A stretch of 64,000 nt of DNA, taken from NCBI GenBank assembly GCA_030374765.1, contig JARGXX010000084.1, positions 1-64,000 on the forward strand, in the 5' to 3' direction. This stretch comes from Agarophyton chilense. Lineage: Eukaryota > Rhodophyta > Florideophyceae > Gracilariales > Gracilariaceae. The notes beneath the pieces are model-generated. The model was not told the DNA's origin. It saw only the letters and a program-made list of their open reading frames with translations, and made no database searches. This document shows, in pieces, positions 11,451 through 21,582 of the stretch; within the stretch, counting starts at the first letter, position 1, and every line of letters begins with the position of its first letter. A program made the translations under genes and the position numbers.

Positions 11451-12080
11451 CTTCGCCGTCACAAGGATGTTAAAGCTCCCTTTAAATCGTTCATACGCAT
11501 TGAACAGCAATACATGGACGTAAGCTGTTTGATACAAAGTTGTTTGACAGTAATATAATGTAAGTGGAGAGTATGTGAGACATAATGGTATGAGACGTAT
11601 TATATGGGAGTCAAGATGCAATAAGAGCAATGAAAGGGTATCGATGCTGCAACCTCACTTGTATCTACACAGAACCCAATTGAACGCATAGTACGCCGTG
11701 AGTGCAAAGAAATTATCAGCTTCAGAGATTTTATCAGATCGAAAGGGCACAAAGAAGACTGAAAGGTAGAGTCCTAAAAAGTAAACCAGATCGACGCAGA
11801 GAGGGAAGAGCAAGCCTCTCAGTGGAGCAGGCGATCTTGTCCTGGTTCGAAATTGCCCTTCATAATCCATCTCACAGAACATCCGACGTACACAATGAGC
11901 GATAACTCACAGCGTCTAACAACAGTGTATTCAATTATGTCTCTGTCACTGTGGTTTGTCCGACCCAGAGCTTTTCAAAGCTTTTAGCAAAAAGTCTAGG
12001 TACAAGGTACTGGTCTTTAGCCATAAATCAAACCGCATTCAAAGTAAAAACATTGTCTCTTTCAATTTAATTGTATCTAT
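11450..12080. other. No gene recognised
   Basis: About 630 bases of mixed composition between the copia relic and the DNA transposon relic. A 67-codon plus-strand open stretch (11,702-11,905) with basic residues has no recognisable motif. The first part may still be copia 3' sequence. Confidence 0.5.
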
Positions 12081-12084
12081 AATT

Positions 12085-12565
12085 CCCTCGTTTCGTCGTA
12101 GACAGTGCAAAATTCAATAAATGGTTGATGAATAACTTCCTGTACATGAATTTAAATGAACGACCAACGACAGCATCTGCAAGCTGCAACTGTGACGTTA
12201 GATTTTGGTGTATAAAGGAAGCCCTATGATTGTCTAAGTTGTAATTAATCGCGTGCGCAAAGCCATTATCCATCAAAACCACATTCGTCTTACCACGACA
12301 CTTTACAGGCAAGTCTGCGGTACTTGCAGTTTTTTTTCACAGCTGTTGCGTGTTCCAGGCCCTCTTCTGAGCTTGATAATAGATCCCAAGGTCCCAAGGT
12401 CTCGCATGTCTTTGAAATGTCTTGGAAAGCTTTCTGGTTTTGCTGCTTGTGCCAATAACAGCGAGTAGAGCTTTGTCACCATTAGCACAAAACGCTGTAA
12501 GACGGTCTTTCACCCAACCGCTATTGGTTGTAAATATTTTCAAATCATCAATTTCTCCTTGCACA
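12085..12565 (-). pseudogene. pogo/Tigger-type transposase relic (DDE_1)
   Basis: Minus-strand reading frames match the catalytic half of a pogo-like DNA transposase. Visible in order: WVKDRLTAFCANGDKALLAV and VIGTSSKTRK (family: K.RLT...CAN..G..KL.P.VIGKS), then WDLGIYYQAQKRAWNT (family: Y..N.KAWMT), then after a frame change VVLMDNGFAHA (second catalytic Asp, family LL.DN..AH) and LTSQLQLADAVVGRSFK (third catalytic Asp, family T..LQPLDAG.I..FK), ending in a YRKLFINHLL helix. The frame changes between about 12,337 and 12,312. The N-terminal DNA-binding domain and the first catalytic Asp are not seen. No terminal inverted repeats were found. A dead, old copy. Confidence 0.72.
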
Positions 12566-12569
12566 GAGT

Positions 12570-13010
12570 TTCGAATTTCAGTAGGCTCACCGCTGGGCTC
12601 ACTGTTAAAAGAGGAAGCTTCAATCTAATTTCAGGTGAGTTGCAAAATTGAGATAATTTTAGATGCACCGGCGTCCAATGAAACAGTTCCAAGTTAGGAA
12701 CTTTCACTTCGTTGGACCCTAACGTTGGAGGTGCCCCAAGAGCAAGCGTGTCAGGGAAGAATGCGTCTATCAAAACACCCACGATTCAGGGCATGACGAT
12801 GATGACAATATCTCTATTGTATGTGTAGCATCACAAACAACGTCAAAGTTAGTCTTCTCTGTTTACAAATTGGAGGAACTCAGCGACCTTCTCGAGTACG
12901 CGGTGCGAGACACTAACTATCGTTCAATGTTACGGTAAGCTTATCAATGTCTATGTATGAACAGTGCTTGCTTTTCTGAACATCGGATCAAAAATTCATC
13001 TTAATCGTTG
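12570..13010. other. 3' flank of SIN3, no gene recognised
   Basis: Lies between the end of SIN3 and the transposon relic. An 80-codon minus-strand open stretch (12,540-12,782) has no motif and may be worn transposon sequence. It should contain the SIN3 3' untranslated region and poly(A) site; no clean AATAAA was picked out by eye. Confidence 0.4.
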
Positions 13011-16000
13011 CTATCCTCTTTCACCACTTCGTGTATCTAACATCTGTACATCAGCCGGAACCTTCGGCTCATTCTCAATTGAATTGGACTGCTTGACGTC
13101 TGATCTCTTGATCTTAATCTTCATCCGCAGTCTTTTCTGGTCTTTATACGTTCGACTCCATCTGCCTCTTGATAAATTCATTAGGATGTCAGACGTCCCC
13201 ACAGCGGGGAACTTCCTTCCGTCTTCTTTGAATGTCCATCGAAGATCATTTTTGATTAGAAGAGGAGCAACTCGCAGTTTTTCTGTAAGTTTCTCAGGAC
13301 TCCTAACGTAGCGAAGAAAATCTGGATTGTGTTTCCGCCTTCGCTTTGTTGGGCTTCCCGAAGTGCCATTTTCAGAGCGGGTACGTTTCTTGCTTATTTC
13401 ATTCCTCTCCCTTTCATTAGCTGCTTCTTCCTCGTTCTCTATCTCATAAGACTTCCAATGCTTCTTGCAGTCTCCGAATGAACTACAGAATTCTAGAAAC
13501 TCATCTTTCAGCTCAATTTCCTTTTCCAGAGATGCCATACCCCCCTCATCAGTTGTATATCCCACGACACTGATGCGCAATTGCCTCACTTCGTTTTGGC
13601 CACCCCCCATTTGAAAACGCATCAAAGTTGTTCCAGAATCACGAGTCTCCACGATATGACGGCATACTGCTACAGAGTGTATCACATCGCACCCCTCCTC
13701 ACTCTGTTCACCTCGGTTGTTTTTGCATTCATCAAGGAGGGATTGAGTCTTCATAAACATCTCGCAAAAAGGAAGTGACCGACTTTCCTTTTGATACACT
13801 GCTTCGATGGCCTTTACAAGTTTCTGCAGGGCCTTGTCAATCGTGAACAGACAATACGAGTCAGAGCCTAAAAGTACACGAAGTTTGTCTTCAAATTTTG
13901 CCCATTCAAGCTTTCCCTTTCCAAACTCTTTAGTGTGCTCCACGAAGGTGCTGAAAATCTCCTCTGGGCTCTCAGTTTCGGGACCCAGCTTGAACTTGTT
14001 GTCAATTTCGGCACCGTTTAAGACCTTTGTTATATGCCACGGCTTAGATTCGATCTTTAGCGCATGTGTTCGGATTGTAAGTTTCTTTCTTCCTTCTTCG
14101 TTCATAGACCGTCTCCATTCTCTATCAGCAATTTGTTCTTTCGCCAAGGTTCGTGCAGTATCTATCCTCTCAAATATAAAATGGTACAGCCTGAACATAA
14201 GATACACGGCTTCGTCTCCGTACAATGTCTTATTTTCTTCATATTTCTTTGCAATTGTGCTGCTTTTGTCAGTCAGCGCAATGCTAAAGAGTGTACGAAC
14301 CAAGTCACGAAAATCAGTAACAAGAGCCTTGCTATTGTCGTCGACGATGTAGTCGATTATATCAAATACCACATCATGTATATCTTCAGCCTCAAAACGA
14401 AGCTCCAACATGCGAGGGACGTCTGATGACCTCTTGGCCGCTATAGCGACAGCTTCAAGAGCTTGGCTTCTGTGGTTAGATCCACCGCCACCGTTCTCCA
14501 CATGATACCCGCGATTTCTCGTAACTTCTGCGTCACGAGCGGCCACGCTCCCGACGGGATCCAGGATATCGGACAAAAGACTCTTGGCACTTAGATCTTT
14601 CTTGTCGACAGCCTTGAAACTGGGACTCCGATGGTCCAAGCTGCGATGAAAATTCCTTTCGCCAACCTCCCTCCACACTCGATTCATCTCCATTCGCGCC
14701 CGCCTCCAAGAAATATCTTTCTCTTTCAAGCGCTTCAAGACAACCGGGACAGCAAGAAATGGGTTGAGCTTGACCTGTGAGATCACTTCTGGCCCACTTT
14801 CCCCGTAGATGCGCTGAATCGCGTTGAAATGGATGGGAGAAAGGGCATTGGGAGCCAAAGCATGGCGCTTTTTATCACCCTCCTGCAGCGTAGATATCGT
14901 GGCTTCAATCGTTTCGAGTTTCATTATCGTAGCAGCGTTCGTTTCAATCACAAGATCGAGCTCATAGCGGTCATCTTCGCATCGAAACAGGTTGTCTTCG
15001 CTCTGGTTCTTGCGCATGAATTTAAACGAGTAGTCTTCTGATCCGCGGGTAACATTGATCCACGTATCGTTCAAAGTTCGACGTTCGTGCGTTGACCTTC
15101 CCGTATAGTCGAGCGCCGGAAAGTCAGGTGGAATACGACGGTAAGAGCCACGCAACTCGACACCATGTTCGATGGCAATTTCCGTCATGGAATGAGACTT
15201 GAAGAAATTCAACCGCTCCTGGTCCGGAAGCGACGGCTCTCCTTCGAAAGATATGGACGAGGAAATGTTTTCATTGTCAAAAACTGACGCTCCGCTGTTC
15301 GCCATATGTTCCAAGTAGTCAAGGAAGTCATTGTGCGCTTCCGGGTCATCGCGAAGAATCTCAGAAGTTAGGTGAACCAGCTCTTCACGGGTAACAATTT
15401 GTTGTGAAAACAAACTCAGACATTTGATGAACTCAGTGTACAGATGCAACTTAGAGGGACCAAGTCTACTTTTCAGTTCATCAAAGAACTTCATGTCACG
15501 CGGGCGGTGGCGATTCTTCGAAACGCCATTTGAAGCATGGCGTCTTTGCGGCGTTGAGTGTGCAGTGAACTTTTCAGTTGGTCCTCCCCGTCCACCGTTG
15601 GATGCAGCTCTGTTTCGCACCGGCTTTGAATCGGACAATCCTGTGATGGCAATAGATGGGAGGAACTCTTTGAACTGGGAAAGCAAATCTTTGTGCGGCC
15701 CGAATAAGCTCGCAACCGTCTCGAATACCTCTCTTATGCTGGTTTGCAAGGACCGAAACCGGCTGAGAGTGTCAAGAAACTCTTCAAACGTCTTTGGGGT
15801 GTCCGCAAACCTCTCTTTTATGGAGGTTATGAATCCAATCGCCCTCTCGAATTCCATTGCCCGCGCTTGGGTCTCCTCCTGCTTTGGTCGACTTGCTCTC
15901 GGCATACTCACGATTTGCGCAGCTCGCATGCCCTCTTCAACCTTTGGGAGCGGGCGGCGCGTACCGAATCCTTTGTCAGGTGGTCCGGAAAACTTTTCTC

Positions 16001-18677
16001 CAGAGGGAAAGGACTGGACTTGCGCTTGCTGCTTTTCTTCGTCGTCCAAAGAAATGGCAGCCGCGTCGGCTTGTTGCAGTGCTTGCGGATGTACGGCACG
16101 TGCGGACTGATAGTGGGAGGAATTCAAAGCGGCGCCCTGAGTGTTGCTTGAGGTGTGGTGCGGCTTCTTTGAATCTTTTCGCTTGGGACTGAATGCTACA
16201 GAAGAGCCGGTAGCATTCGAGTTGGCTACGTTTTGTTTCTTTTTAGAATTAGATCGGGATGTTAAGTTTTTCGAAGAAACCTTGCGCGCTGTCGGTAATT
16301 CGCTAAACCCGCCTGGTCCTTCGAAGCCTGTTCTCAGCACTCCACTCGATCCTTCAGTTACGCATATGTTGTATCCCGGTGGAAGAAATGTGTTGAAACC
16401 AAGAATAAGTTCCTTGTGGCCCCGAAATAATTCAGCTACGCGATGTATAACCTGCCTTGTATCAATAGATTGAGCTTTGAACTCCTTCATAATGTCAAGA
16501 AACTGATTGTAAACGTCGATATTTCCCGAAAACTGGCTCTTGACCTTCTCCAAATAGGCAAGAGCGTCCTCGACCTTTAGCTCGCGGCGCTGCATATTGA
16601 CACTTTCCTCGTTAGGTGGGTGAGGTTGAGATGAAGGCAGTTGTGGCGGTGGCTGAGAAGGACGGTCTCGATCAGACTCTCGATGAGGCAGTCTCTTCCT
16701 TTCATCATTGATGGAAGGGATTGGAAGCGCAGCACTATGCTTTGCATCACGCGGCACGGATGGCGGAGTGGAAGGTGGTATCTGTGGCGATGATTCATCG
16801 CGCGACGACTGTTGCTGTGCGGCGGCAGATGCGGGAACTCTGGGTGCAACCGCGACGTTATCCAACGTGGGACTCGTATTCTGCTTGAGCGTAGAAGCGG
16901 ATTGTGCAATCTGATGAACAGGAGATTGTGAACGTTGATGTTGCATACTGGGGGGACCAGCAACCGTATTGGAATCAAGAGCATGTTGTTGAGAGTCTGA
17001 AGGAGGCAACATAGATGGATGTGGCAACCTTTGCTGATATGGATACGAATGAGCGTCGCTCATGAGATGGATTGGCCGCGAGCGCGACTGTTGCTGTTGA
17101 TCAACTCGTTCTTGCTGGTCGGGTAAACGAGGAGCACCATGCGAGGATGTGGCAGGCGGCGGGAGGAAGCGGGCATTCGGCCAGCTATTGTGAGGGTGCG
17201 CGTTGGTAGGCTCATTAGCGGACGGATGGGCGTGCGGCGGCGTGGTGCGTTCGTACTGGGCGACGGCATGAGGGTGGTGTGCATGCCAGTGCGGATCGTG
17301 TTGATACGAAGAGTGATCGGGGAGCGGATTGGAGGGCAACATATGTTGAGGAGGAGGTCCATGTGGCGGGGGGGGCATCATGTGCGGCTGCAGATGCCAA
17401 TGGGACTTTAAGGGCATAGGGGGCGGCTGGCCATATGCATGGAGGGGCATTGAACGCGACCGCACATGCAACGATTGGTGCGGAGGGTTCGATTGTGGTG
17501 GGGGCTTTGTGGTGGCCGGCAGCTGAGGCGACTGTGCAGACTGGCGCGAAGGCGATCGAAGCGCATCAGGGGGCGGCGGTAGGGAGCCATGCGGAGCGCG
17601 AAGCGGGATTGAGGCGTCCGGAGGATGCAGGGGAGCAAGCGGCTCCGGTTGTTGCTTGAGGCCATCGCGCGAGGTTGAAGAATGCTGTGGCGAGGGAGAG
17701 GGCTGGCGCGGTGGTTTGCGATGGTCCGAAGGGGCGTGGCGAACGGGGGATTGAGCGTCTGGTTGAGGCTGTCGCGGCGTAGACGAGGGCTCAACGCTGG
17801 CGGGCGGCAGCTGCGCATGCGGCTGTGCGTTATCGGGGGGGTCATTCGACGAGGGCTGGAGACGGCGGGGGGGCGGGGCATTGGGCTGAGCACTGCTGCT
17901 GAGTACGGGAAGCATGAGCGGGGAGGGGGAACGCTCCACGAGGCGCGACTGCACGGCGTGTTGGGGAAGGCGATACACATCGAAATGGGGTGGGGGAAGA
18001 GAACGGGCGTACGGTAGATGCGGAGGGGGGGGCATGCGCGCGCGCGGAGGAGCGGCGGTGGCGGAGGTGTCGGCGACGAGCGGCGAGATGGACACGCGCA
18101 GCGGATGCGGGTAGAGCGGCGGTGCGGAGTCGACGGCCATTCGCGCGGGCGGCGGTGACGGGCGGCGTGGAGGCGGCGCGTGCTGAAAGGGTGGCAACGT
18201 CTGCATTACGGATGACGCGCGCGAGGACGGCAGCATCACGGAGCGCGGCAGCGGCGGCGGCAGAGGCGGCGACGCGTGCAATGACCGAAGCGGCGGTGGC
18301 TGCGGCTGCGGCTGCGGCTGCGGCTGCGGCTGCGGCTGCTGCTGCTGCTGCTGCTGCTGCTGCGACTGCCGCAGTTGGGGCTGAGGCTGAGACTGGGGCT
18401 GAGACTGAGGCTGCGGTTGAGGCTGCTGCGGTGGCGGTGGCGCGGAAGAGGCGGCGGCGAGTTTGGGCTCCACGGGCGCCGTGCGCAGCACGGTGCCAAA
18501 CGTCTGGAGCGGGCGCTGCGGCGGCGAGCGCTGCGGCGGCGAGCGCTGCGGTGACGAGCGCTGCGGCGGCGAGCGCTGCGGCGACGAGCGCTGCGGCGAA
18601 CGCATCGCGGGCGACGGGCGCGGGCGGACGTAGGCGGACGCGACGGAGACGCGACGGGCGCGAAAATGGCGGAGCAC
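13011..18677 (-). CDS. SIN3: SIN3-family transcriptional co-repressor
   Basis: Single 1,888-residue frame without introns. Residues 1-690 are low complexity: Pro/Gln/Ser/His-rich, with tandem S-P-x-Q-R repeats (27-55), a nine-residue polyglutamine (106-114) and (PQ)n (115-127). Three paired amphipathic helix domains follow: PAH1 about 700-772 (ALAYLEKVKSQF ... FNTFLPPGY), PAH2 about 941-1010 (AIGFITSIKERF ... FKEFLPS) and PAH3 about 1061-1127 (KFFDELKSRL). The histone-deacetylase-interacting domain spans about 1173-1370, with GSYRRIPPDFP and the TLND/WINV block. The SIN3-specific C-terminal region (about 1430-1630) shows YLMFRLYHFIFERI and YCLFTIDKALQKLVK, and a basic PTKRRRKH stretch nearer the end could be a nuclear signal. 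Known role: nuclear scaffold bringing class I HDACs to DNA-bound repressors. The full domain set implies a working gene. The start is the first ATG of a frame that is continuously Pro-rich; a later ATG at residue 25 is possible. Confidence 0.95.
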   Translation of the reverse strand: MLRHFRARRVSVASAYVRPRPSPAMRSPQRSSPQRSPPQRSSPQRSPPQRSPPQRPLQTFGTVLRTAPVEPKLAAASSAPPPPQQPQPQPQSQPQSQPQPQLRQSQQQQQQQQQPQPQPQPQPQPQPPPLRSLHASPPLPPPLPRSVMLPSSRASSVMQTLPPFQHAPPPRRPSPPPARMAVDSAPPLYPHPLRVSISPLVADTSATAAPPRARMPPPPHLPYARSLPPPHFDVYRLPQHAVQSRLVERSPSPLMLPVLSSSAQPNAPPPRRLQPSSNDPPDNAQPHAQLPPASVEPSSTPRQPQPDAQSPVRHAPSDHRKPPRQPSPSPQHSSTSRDGLKQQPEPLAPLHPPDASIPLRAPHGSLPPPPDALRSPSRQSAQSPQLPATTKPPPQSNPPHQSLHVRSRSMPLHAYGQPPPMPLKSHWHLQPHMMPPPPHGPPPQHMLPSNPLPDHSSYQHDPHWHAHHPHAVAQYERTTPPHAHPSANEPTNAHPHNSWPNARFLPPPATSSHGAPRLPDQQERVDQQQQSRSRPIHLMSDAHSYPYQQRLPHPSMLPPSDSQQHALDSNTVAGPPSMQHQRSQSPVHQIAQSASTLKQNTSPTLDNVAVAPRVPASAAAQQQSSRDESSPQIPPSTPPSVPRDAKHSAALPIPSINDERKRLPHRESDRDRPSQPPPQLPSSQPHPPNEESVNMQRRELKVEDALAYLEKVKSQFSGNIDVYNQFLDIMKEFKAQSIDTRQVIHRVAELFRGHKELILGFNTFLPPGYNICVTEGSSGVLRTGFEGPGGFSELPTARKVSSKNLTSRSNSKKKQNVANSNATGSSVAFSPKRKDSKKPHHTSSNTQGAALNSSHYQSARAVHPQALQQADAAAISLDDEEKQQAQVQSFPSGEKFSGPPDKGFGTRRPLPKVEEGMRAAQIVSMPRASRPKQEETQARAMEFERAIGFITSIKERFADTPKTFEEFLDTLSRFRSLQTSIREVFETVASLFGPHKDLLSQFKEFLPSIAITGLSDSKPVRNRAASNGGRGGPTEKFTAHSTPQRRHASNGVSKNRHRPRDMKFFDELKSRLGPSKLHLYTEFIKCLSLFSQQIVTREELVHLTSEILRDDPEAHNDFLDYLEHMANSGASVFDNENISSSISFEGEPSLPDQERLNFFKSHSMTEIAIEHGVELRGSYRRIPPDFPALDYTGRSTHERRTLNDTWINVTRGSEDYSFKFMRKNQSEDNLFRCEDDRYELDLVIETNAATIMKLETIEATISTLQEGDKKRHALAPNALSPIHFNAIQRIYGESGPEVISQVKLNPFLAVPVVLKRLKEKDISWRRARMEMNRVWREVGERNFHRSLDHRSPSFKAVDKKDLSAKSLLSDILDPVGSVAARDAEVTRNRGYHVENGGGGSNHRSQALEAVAIAAKRSSDVPRMLELRFEAEDIHDVVFDIIDYIVDDNSKALVTDFRDLVRTLFSIALTDKSSTIAKKYEENKTLYGDEAVYLMFRLYHFIFERIDTARTLAKEQIADREWRRSMNEEGRKKLTIRTHALKIESKPWHITKVLNGAEIDNKFKLGPETESPEEIFSTFVEHTKEFGKGKLEWAKFEDKLRVLLGSDSYCLFTIDKALQKLVKAIEAVYQKESRSLPFCEMFMKTQSLLDECKNNRGEQSEEGCDVIHSVAVCRHIVETRDSGTTLMRFQMGGGQNEVRQLRISVVGYTTDEGGMASLEKEIELKDEFLEFCSSFGDCKKHWKSYEIENEEEAANERERNEISKKRTRSENGTSGSPTKRRRKHNPDFLRYVRSPEKLTEKLRVAPLLIKNDLRWTFKEDGRKFPAVGTSDILMNLSRGRWSRTYKDQKRLRMKIKIKRSDVKQSNSIENEPKVPADVQMLDTRSGERG
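18297..18362 (-). repeat. CAG/CCGCAG microsatellite coding polyGln and (Pro-Gln)n in SIN3
   Basis: On the plus strand (GGCTGC)n followed by (TGC)n, encoding residues 106-127 of SIN3. Simple repeats of this type vary in length by slippage. They also create alanine-rich open frames on the other strand that are not genes. Confidence 0.9.
18513..18599 (-). repeat. 15-bp minisatellite coding SPxQR repeats in SIN3
   Basis: Six tandem units, plus-strand core GAGCGCTGCGGCGGC, encode residues 27-55 of SIN3 as SPQR, SSPQR, SPPQR, SSPQR, SPPQR, SPPQR. Three of these give the motif S-P-x-R, the full cyclin-dependent-kinase consensus. The units vary slightly at one codon, which shows that duplication has been followed by divergence. 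Confidence 0.9.
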
Positions 18678-19100
18678 CGCGCGGGCGGAGAAGCGCGCGG
18701 AAGGGATTGGGGGAGGGGGGCGGAAAGTGAGGGGGGGAACGGCGACGACAGAGAGAGCGCGGCATCAGTCAGCGGCGCATTGTGCTGTGCCCATTTTGGC
18801 GGCCACTTTGGAGAGCGCGCAGAAAAAGCGCTCGGCCACGCTCCAACTGTGCTGTGCAGCACTCCGTGCCGGATGGCCAAGCACGGCACGTCGCGCGCCT
18901 CGCGCGCCACTCGTGTCGTCGCGTGTTGTCGCGTGCCAGCGCTCTCTTCAATCTAAAGATTATATCCTTCCGAGTGCATCACGCGTGCACTGCAACGTGT
19001 GCACTGCAACGTGTGCACGACTGTCCCGCTTGCCCCGAGCAAGTGCCGATTCGACACGACGTCGACGGAGTCAATCGCTGCCGAAATGAGAAACCGAGCG
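18678..19100 (-). promoter_or_regulatory. Likely SIN3 promoter region
   Basis: GC-rich sequence directly upstream of the SIN3 start, contrasting with the AT-rich DNA beyond 19.4 kb. It contains CATTTTGGCGGCC near 18,790, similar to an E2F-type site, and a tandem GTGCACTGCAAC repeat at 18,984-19,018 holding three GTGCAC palindromes. The location supports a promoter; the individual sites are candidates only. Confidence 0.4.
18984..19018. repeat. 14-bp tandem repeat with GTGCAC palindromes
   Basis: About two and a half copies of a GTGCACTGCAACGT-type unit, about 310-340 bases upstream of the SIN3 start. Each unit contains the palindrome GTGCAC. It could be a cluster of binding sites for a dimeric factor or simply a small minisatellite. 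Confidence 0.7.
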
Positions 19101-21580
19101 AAACAATCCTTGAACACATGTTTCACTCCTATGATGTATCATATCCAAAACCAACGGAGATACCGAATTAAACTACTCGGTAAGCTAAATTGTTTCCCAG
19201 TTGCATTCTCACCCGTACCGCAAAAACCTGCCTGAACACATCACAATGCTTACAGTTTAAGAAATACCGACAGAACTTCCCAACACAAAGCCCACAGTGT
19301 CTCAAAAACATAAAAATATTTGGTGTATTTGCAGTATCCTCGTTTGTGGTTCGACCGCTAACGGGTGCATCAACCCTTCTTGAGGTGGTCTTTAATTACG
19401 CCTCTGCAAATTAGTATTACACGTTCTAAGAAAGTCACAATCTTTGGCCATCAACTACACTGCGCGCCGCGGTCGCCCTTCTTATACAACTTGCTGTAAA
19501 GCTTTACAAAAAAACAAGAAAATCATGGCCCTCGCCCATTAACGGCGCTGCACACCGCGGCCAAACGTTTTCTGCGTCAAGCTATGACAGGATGTGTTTT
19601 TGAAACTTTTCGAGCATTTTTGGTTGTTAATTTCTTCTCACAAAATTTACTATCTCATACGAAACCAAAGTTTTCACACACACAGGGATACAATGAAATA
19701 TAGTTTGTCTAGGACAGAAAGTGTACTTGATATTTTGTAAAAGTAAGAAACCTTCACACTTTATACTCGCAAAACACTCAAAATTATTTGTTTTGGAGAA
19801 AAGTGGTTCTGAAATCGTTTTTTTACCCTCTTATCTTTGTTTTTGAGATTTATTAGAAGGAACTCGAAATACCAAACAAAGAAATAACCTTTCACTTTTG
19901 CCTTTGAAATCTACAAAATTTTACAAAAAATATTTTTGGCGTAGCACTACGAAGTTTTCAATTATTTCAATTCTCGTCGATTTCAAAAAGACGTCGAGCG
20001 TTTTGGTTTCCAGGTACAACAAAGAAAATTTTAAAAATAATTCGATGGATGGAATACGTGTATTATAATCATAACAGAGAATCATCCTTGAGATGCAGGG
20101 TATGTTCCGGGATCTCTGTTGGAGTGTACCTGTGCGAAAAGTGAGGCTCTATGATGGTGTTCCTTCGAATAAGTCTTCCGTTTGGAACAATTCTCCAAAC
20201 TGTTGTAGTTGCAGAATTTAAATAATGATTTGTGTCCGAAACTATTTTGAAAGAATTTTGTTGTCCTCATTACAGAGGGTGTTACTTGACATTTCTTTAA
20301 ATCGTTCAAAAGTAACGTGTTTTAATGAATTATTGTACTTTACTTCCACAACCTTTAAAAGTTTTCTTGAAAATAAAAAAAAGAAATGATTAGTCTAGAC
20401 GTCATTTCCGTGGCAAACAACGCGAGGGTCGATAAAACTTTCTGAAGCTGTCTCGAAGACTTAAAAATAAATAATATGAATTCTCTTGTCTCATAACATG
20501 TTTTCGGAACAATTGCAAGATGTTACATATAGCCTGAAATCATAAAAATAACTATTCTGCCAAAAGTCTTTGTGAAATCTTAGAACTGTTTCATGAAGGC
20601 GTAAATTGTTCCAAAAAAAGTCCATGGGCACAAAACAGCTTCTTTAAGTACCAGAAAATTGGTTTCGATATTTATTTTAGCTGGCAGTACTCTTCGTACA
20701 TACTTTGAACGCGTGCCTCTTTTTCTGATTTCTGAATTTTTGACGTTTCTAATTTCAAATCCAAATAGTGTTCAATGTTCTTTTTTTCTTGTTAAAGTCT
20801 GGTTCAATGCCAAGACAGAAAAACTTCACTAATACTTCTTAGTATTTCTTCCAAAAAGAATAATCAGCAAACAGAGCCTTTTCAGCTAACTAAAACCAAG
20901 TCAGAGTGTGAGTCTGAAGTTTCACTTCAAATCAAGCTCACAGTGTAAATCAGAAGCAGTAAAAATAAAAAACCTGTCTATTTGTATTCTTTGTAATTGT
21001 TTGTCGGTTTGACAGCCTGCAACGATAAAAAACAGCGTTTTAATCATTCTTAACCATTCATAATTCTATTTCTTGTTTCGTTTTGTCTCACTTCTGCAAA
21101 AGAGTAATTTTCCTTCATCGCAGGGTTAAAACGTAAACGCAAAAGGTTTGAATGGAAACTACATTCAATCTCAGATTTGGCCTTCTTCGATCGCCTTTTG
21201 GTCCTTAATCGTCTAACAGTGTGGATTACTCAGGTTTGCGCTATGTTTTCGTTCAAATACGGTGTTTAATGATGCGGTTATACCACATTATACTAATGAG
21301 AACGGTCTGCTTCTAGGTGTTTTCTGGCCAATACAATCAATTCGTAGGATTTGAGGCGCCGCGTGGCGATACTGATGCATCACGTTCTTTGTCTCGGTGT
21401 CTAATCACCGAGTATCTCCCATACGTCATTCGTCCTTTTGGCATCAACGGCTTTTCTGGGCTTCTTTTGAGTTTACAATCACATACACCCGATTAAACCA
21501 CACCCAAGGCAAACTGAAGTAGTGGAGCGCCTCGCTAAGTTGTAAAGCTTTTCACGGCTGGATGGCTTCATAGCACTTCA
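19100..21580. other. AT-rich intergenic DNA
   Basis: No gene recognised in about 2.5 kb; open stretches are short and without motif. Near 19,455-19,565 a GC-rich phrase is found twice in diverged form (TGCGCGCCGCGG and TGCACACCGCGG), each within an otherwise AT-rich setting. The rest is rich in runs of A and T and resembles the flanks of the other gene islands in the window. Confidence 0.5.
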
Positions 21581-21582
21581 TA

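Noticed and set aside
17990-18730. 246-codon alanine-rich plus-strand frame over the SIN3 N-terminus
   Set aside because: It is the complement of the CAG/CCG-type repeats coding Gln/Pro in SIN3; the composition explains it.
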